A stretch of 64,000 bases of DNA from positions 2,335,750 to 2,399,749 of the forward strand of contig NZ_LR131147.1 in NCBI RefSeq assembly GCF_900626285.1, read 5' to 3'. The position numbers and the translations under genes are program-made. The notes under the pieces are model-generated. The model was not told the DNA's origin. It saw only the letters and a list, made by a program, of their open reading frames with translations, and searched no databases. Of this stretch, positions 61,758-64,000 are shown piece after piece. Positions within the stretch are counted from its first letter, which is position 1. Every line of letters begins with the position of its first letter. Source of the DNA: Intestinimonas massiliensis (ex Afouda et al. 2020). GTDB taxonomy: Bacteria; Bacillota; Clostridia; Oscillospirales; Oscillospiraceae.

Positions 61758-62630
61758 ATGAACGATTACGTTTTGTTGACGGATTCTTCGGCGGATTTGT
61801 CAGACGAACTGGTGCGGGAGCTGGATATCCAGGTACTTCCCCTGTTTTTTACCATGGGGGACAAGACCTATCAGAACTGGCCGGACAACCGGGAGATGGA
61901 CCCGGCTGACTTTTACCGCAGTCTGCGGGAGGGGGGTATGGCCACCACCTCGGCGGTGAATGTGGGGGACTATACCGAGGCCCTTACCCCCATTCTGGAG
62001 GCGGGAAAGGATGTGCTGATCCTGGCCTTCTCCTCCGGCCTGTCCGCCACCTGCCACTCTGCCCAGATCGCCGCCAAGGAGCTGATGGAGCAGTTTCCGG
62101 AGCGGAAGGTGTGCGTGGTGGATACCCTGTGCGCCTCCCTGGGCCAGGGTCTGCTGGTGTGGTATGCCGCCCGGATGCGTCAGCAGGGCAAGAGCCTGGA
62201 GGAGGTCCGGGACTGGGTGGAGGCCCATAAGCTGAATCTGTGCCACTGGTTTACCGTCAGCGACCTGATGTTCCTCAAGCGGGGCGGCCGCGTCTCTCCC
62301 GCCACCGCCATGCTGGGCACCATGCTGTCCATCAAGCCGGTGATGCACGTGGACGACGAAGGACACCTCATCAAGGTGGGCACCGCCCGGGGCCGCGGGG
62401 CCTCCCTGAAGGCCCTGGTAGACCACATGGCGGAGACCGCCCTGGACCCCGAAAATCAGGTGGTATTCATCAGCCACGGCGACTGCCTGGAGGACGCCCG
62501 GAAGGTGGCCGACGACGTGAAGGCACGCTTCGGCGTGAAGGAAGTGGTCATCAACTACGTGGGGCCGGTCATCGGCGCCCACTCGGGACCGGGCACTGTG
62601 GCCCTGTTCTTTATGGGGAGCAAGCGGTAA
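61758..62630 (+). CDS. DegV-family fatty-acid-binding protein
   Basis: 290 residues from ATG 61758 (ACAGGAGG upstream). YVLLTDSSADLSDELVRELD is the start motif; VLILAFSSGLSATCHSAQIA and MFLKRGGRVSPATAMLG-type segments contact the fatty acid carboxylate. DegV/FakB proteins bind acyl chains and can hand them to the kinase FakA. Its last base overlaps the prmA ATG (TAATG). Confidence 0.92.
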   Translation: MNDYVLLTDSSADLSDELVRELDIQVLPLFFTMGDKTYQNWPDNREMDPADFYRSLREGGMATTSAVNVGDYTEALTPILEAGKDVLILAFSSGLSATCHSAQIAAKELMEQFPERKVCVVDTLCASLGQGLLVWYAARMRQQGKSLEEVRDWVEAHKLNLCHWFTVSDLMFLKRGGRVSPATAMLGTMLSIKPVMHVDDEGHLIKVGTARGRGASLKALVDHMAETALDPENQVVFISHGDCLEDARKVADDVKARFGVKEVVINYVGPVIGAHSGPGTVALFFMGSKR

Positions 62631-63571
62631 TGGAAGATGTAAAGTGGATGGAAGTGACCCTGGACACCACCCGGGGAGAGCTGGACGAGCTGTGCGCCAA
62701 GCTCACGGGCAACGGCGTCACCGGGTTCGCCATTGAGGATGAGGAGGACTTCAAGTCCTTCCTGGAGAACAACCGGCAGTACTGGGACTATGTGGACGAG
62801 GAGCTGCTGGAGCAGATGAAGGGCGTATGCCGGGTGAAGTTCTACGTCACCGACGACGACCACGGGAAAAAGCAGCTGGCGGAGTGGACGGCGGGGATCG
62901 ACACCCCCTACACCCTGTCCTCCCTGGGAGACAACGACTGGGCCCACTCCTGGCAGAAATACTACAAGCCCATGGCGGTGGGGGAGAAGCTGTATATCGT
63001 GCCCGAGTGGATGCGGGAGGACCCGGTGCCGGAGGGAAAGGTGCCCCTGTACCTGAACCCCGGCCTCACCTTCGGCACCGGCAGCCATTCCTCCACCCAG
63101 CTGTGCCTCATGGGGCTGGAGGAGTACACCGTCCCCGGCAAGCCGGTGCTGGACCTGGGCTGCGGCAGCGGCATTTTGTCCATCGCCGCCCTGGCTCTGG
63201 GTGCCTCCCACGCCGCGGCGGTGGATATCGACCCCAAGGCGGTGGATGTGGCCTATGAGAACGCCGCCCTCAACGGCATCGGAAAGGACCGCTACCGGGT
63301 GCTGGCGGGCAATGTGCTGGACGACGGGGATCTGGTGGCCGACCTGGCCAAGGAGAAGTACGCCCTGGTGCTGGCCAACATCGTGGCCGACGTCATCATC
63401 CCCCTGTCCGCCCAGGCCGGGGAATTTATGGACGAGGGGGCGGTGTTCCTGTGCTCGGGCATCATCGACACCCGGGCCGACGAAGTGGCCGCCGCCCTGG
63501 AGAAAAACGGCCTCCACGTGTTCCGCAGGCGGGAGCAGAAGGGCTGGGTCTCCCTGGCCGCCCGCCGGTAA
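62630..63571 (+). CDS. prmA: Ribosomal protein L11 methyltransferase
   Basis: 313 residues; ATG at 62630 overlaps the degV stop, with GGGGAG upstream. The N-terminal substrate domain begins WMEVTLDTTRGELDELC. WAHSWQKYYKPMAVGEKLYI and LNPGLTFGTGSHSSTQLCL are family signatures. The AdoMet motif I is VLDLGCGSGILSIAALALGA, and LVLANIVADVI is the NI(L/V)A motif. It trimethylates L11. Confidence 0.95.
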   Translation: MEDVKWMEVTLDTTRGELDELCAKLTGNGVTGFAIEDEEDFKSFLENNRQYWDYVDEELLEQMKGVCRVKFYVTDDDHGKKQLAEWTAGIDTPYTLSSLGDNDWAHSWQKYYKPMAVGEKLYIVPEWMREDPVPEGKVPLYLNPGLTFGTGSHSSTQLCLMGLEEYTVPGKPVLDLGCGSGILSIAALALGASHAAAVDIDPKAVDVAYENAALNGIGKDRYRVLAGNVLDDGDLVADLAKEKYALVLANIVADVIIPLSAQAGEFMDEGAVFLCSGIIDTRADEVAAALEKNGLHVFRRREQKGWVSLAARR

Positions 63572-63585
63572 GCCGAAAAAGAGAG

Positions 63586-63623
63586 GGAACGGATCTCCCG
63601 GACGGGAAATCCGTTCCTTTTTT
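63586..63623 (+). terminator. prmA terminator
   Basis: GGAACGGAT, inner CTCCCG/CGGGA stem, ATCCGTTCC, then TTTTTT. Confidence 0.85.
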
Positions 63624-63667
63624 GCGCCCGCTGTGGTACAATATGGGATAAAAGCGAGGTGGAATCC

Positions 63668-64000
63668 ATGGCGAGAAAAGCCAGGGTGGTGCATATGGAG
63701 CTTCCCGCCGGACGGCGGGTGCTGGCCATCAGCGATATTCACGGCAACCTGCCCTTCTTCCGGGGCGTGCTGGCGGCGGCCAACTATACGGCGGACGATG
63801 TGCTGGTGCTGGTGGGCGATCTGGTGGAAAAGGGACCGGACAGCCTCACGCTGCTGCGGGCGGTGATGGAGCTGGCCCAACAGAATACGGTGTACTGTCT
63901 GAAGGGCAACTGCGACAACCTGGTGTGGGAGTTCGTGGAGGAGCCGGGAGCGGATGAGGACCCCTTCTATGACCACTATTTAAAGGTATGGGGCGACCGG
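63668..64000 (+). CDS. Metallophosphoesterase (5' part; runs off the window)
   Basis: At least 111 residues from ATG 63668 (GAGGTGGAATCC upstream); the 3' end is outside. Calcineurin-like motifs are in order: ISDIHGN (D-x-H, near residue 22), VGDLVEKGPDS (GDxxxxG), and KGNCDNL (GNxD/H). It binds two metal ions and hydrolyses phosphate esters; PrpE/serine-threonine phosphatase or ApaH-like substrates are possible. Confidence 0.85.
   Translation, partial: MARKARVVHMELPAGRRVLAISDIHGNLPFFRGVLAAANYTADDVLVLVGDLVEKGPDSLTLLRAVMELAQQNTVYCLKGNCDNLVWEFVEEPGADEDPFYDHYLKVWGDR

Overview
The window is about 60 percent GC and encodes a strictly fermentative Firmicute: butyrate-type acyl-CoA enzymes, pyruvate formate-lyase, pyruvate phosphate dikinase, a flavodiiron protein, CIRCE control of hsp20, and BlaI/M56 and ECF sigma/DUF4179 signalling pairs. 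Gene content and codon style suggest an Oscillospiraceae gut clostridium of the Flavonifractor/Intestinimonas/Lawsonibacter type. This is an inference, not a sequence match.

Layout. 1-1072: end of an rRNA operon (23S 3' end, tRNA-Glu, 5S) followed by tRNA-Asn, a CAT-anticodon tRNA, tRNA-Trp, tRNA-Asp and tRNA-Thr. 1080-2470: wreck of an integrated mobilisable element (tyrosine recombinase and MobC pseudogenes, oriT-like hairpin). 2477-7738: a giant secreted BspA-like leucine-rich-repeat protein. 8824-14541: a DUF3798-type ABC transporter operon with its own promoter. 14976-17084: glycogen synthase with a long Lys/Ala/Pro/Val/Glu repeat tail. 17256-18864: a divergent PD-(D/E)XK nuclease and Dam-type methyltransferase pair. 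18924-19490: CIRCE-controlled Hsp20. 19619-21593: a DnaB-helicase-domain protein with an unknown partner. 22119-23730: an IS110-family element and a perfect 127-bp tandem duplication just upstream of pflB. 26037-32195: two M56/BlaR1-like proteins, BlaI and a lipoprotein behind a double BlaI operator. 32265-35093: fabZ, ECF sigma with anti-sigma, and trmO. 35090-37711: a TetM-like GTPase fused to a Rae1/YacP NYN nuclease. 37947-40589: ppdK. 40841-44047: an acyl-CoA dehydrogenase/EtfA/rubredoxin fusion with a flavodiiron oxidase. 44090-45396: an IS3 copy that split the terminator of that operon. 45453-46067: an MgsA-like domain protein. 46370-50683: a sugar ABC transporter. 50749-52775: a LysR regulator divergent from an EamA exporter. 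52849-61015: a sigma-54 controlled catabolic locus (BKACE, CoA-transferase, symporter with C-terminal winged helices, cyclase; divergent enhancer-binding protein and thiolase). 61180-64000: housekeeping genes (DUF1836, DegV, PrmA, metallophosphoesterase).

How the genes may work together. The most system-like parts are: (i) acyl-CoA dehydrogenase -> EtfA FAD -> rubredoxin -> flavodiiron protein, a likely route from acyl-CoA electrons to O2 or NO; (ii) the sigma-54 locus, where BKACE, CoA-transferase and thiolase could together turn an imported acid into acetyl-CoA units; (iii) the GTPase-nuclease fusion, expected to act at the ribosomal A site; (iv) the M56/BlaI cassette, which lacks a recognisable beta-lactam sensor and carries a sensor-like domain shared with a neighbouring lipoprotein.
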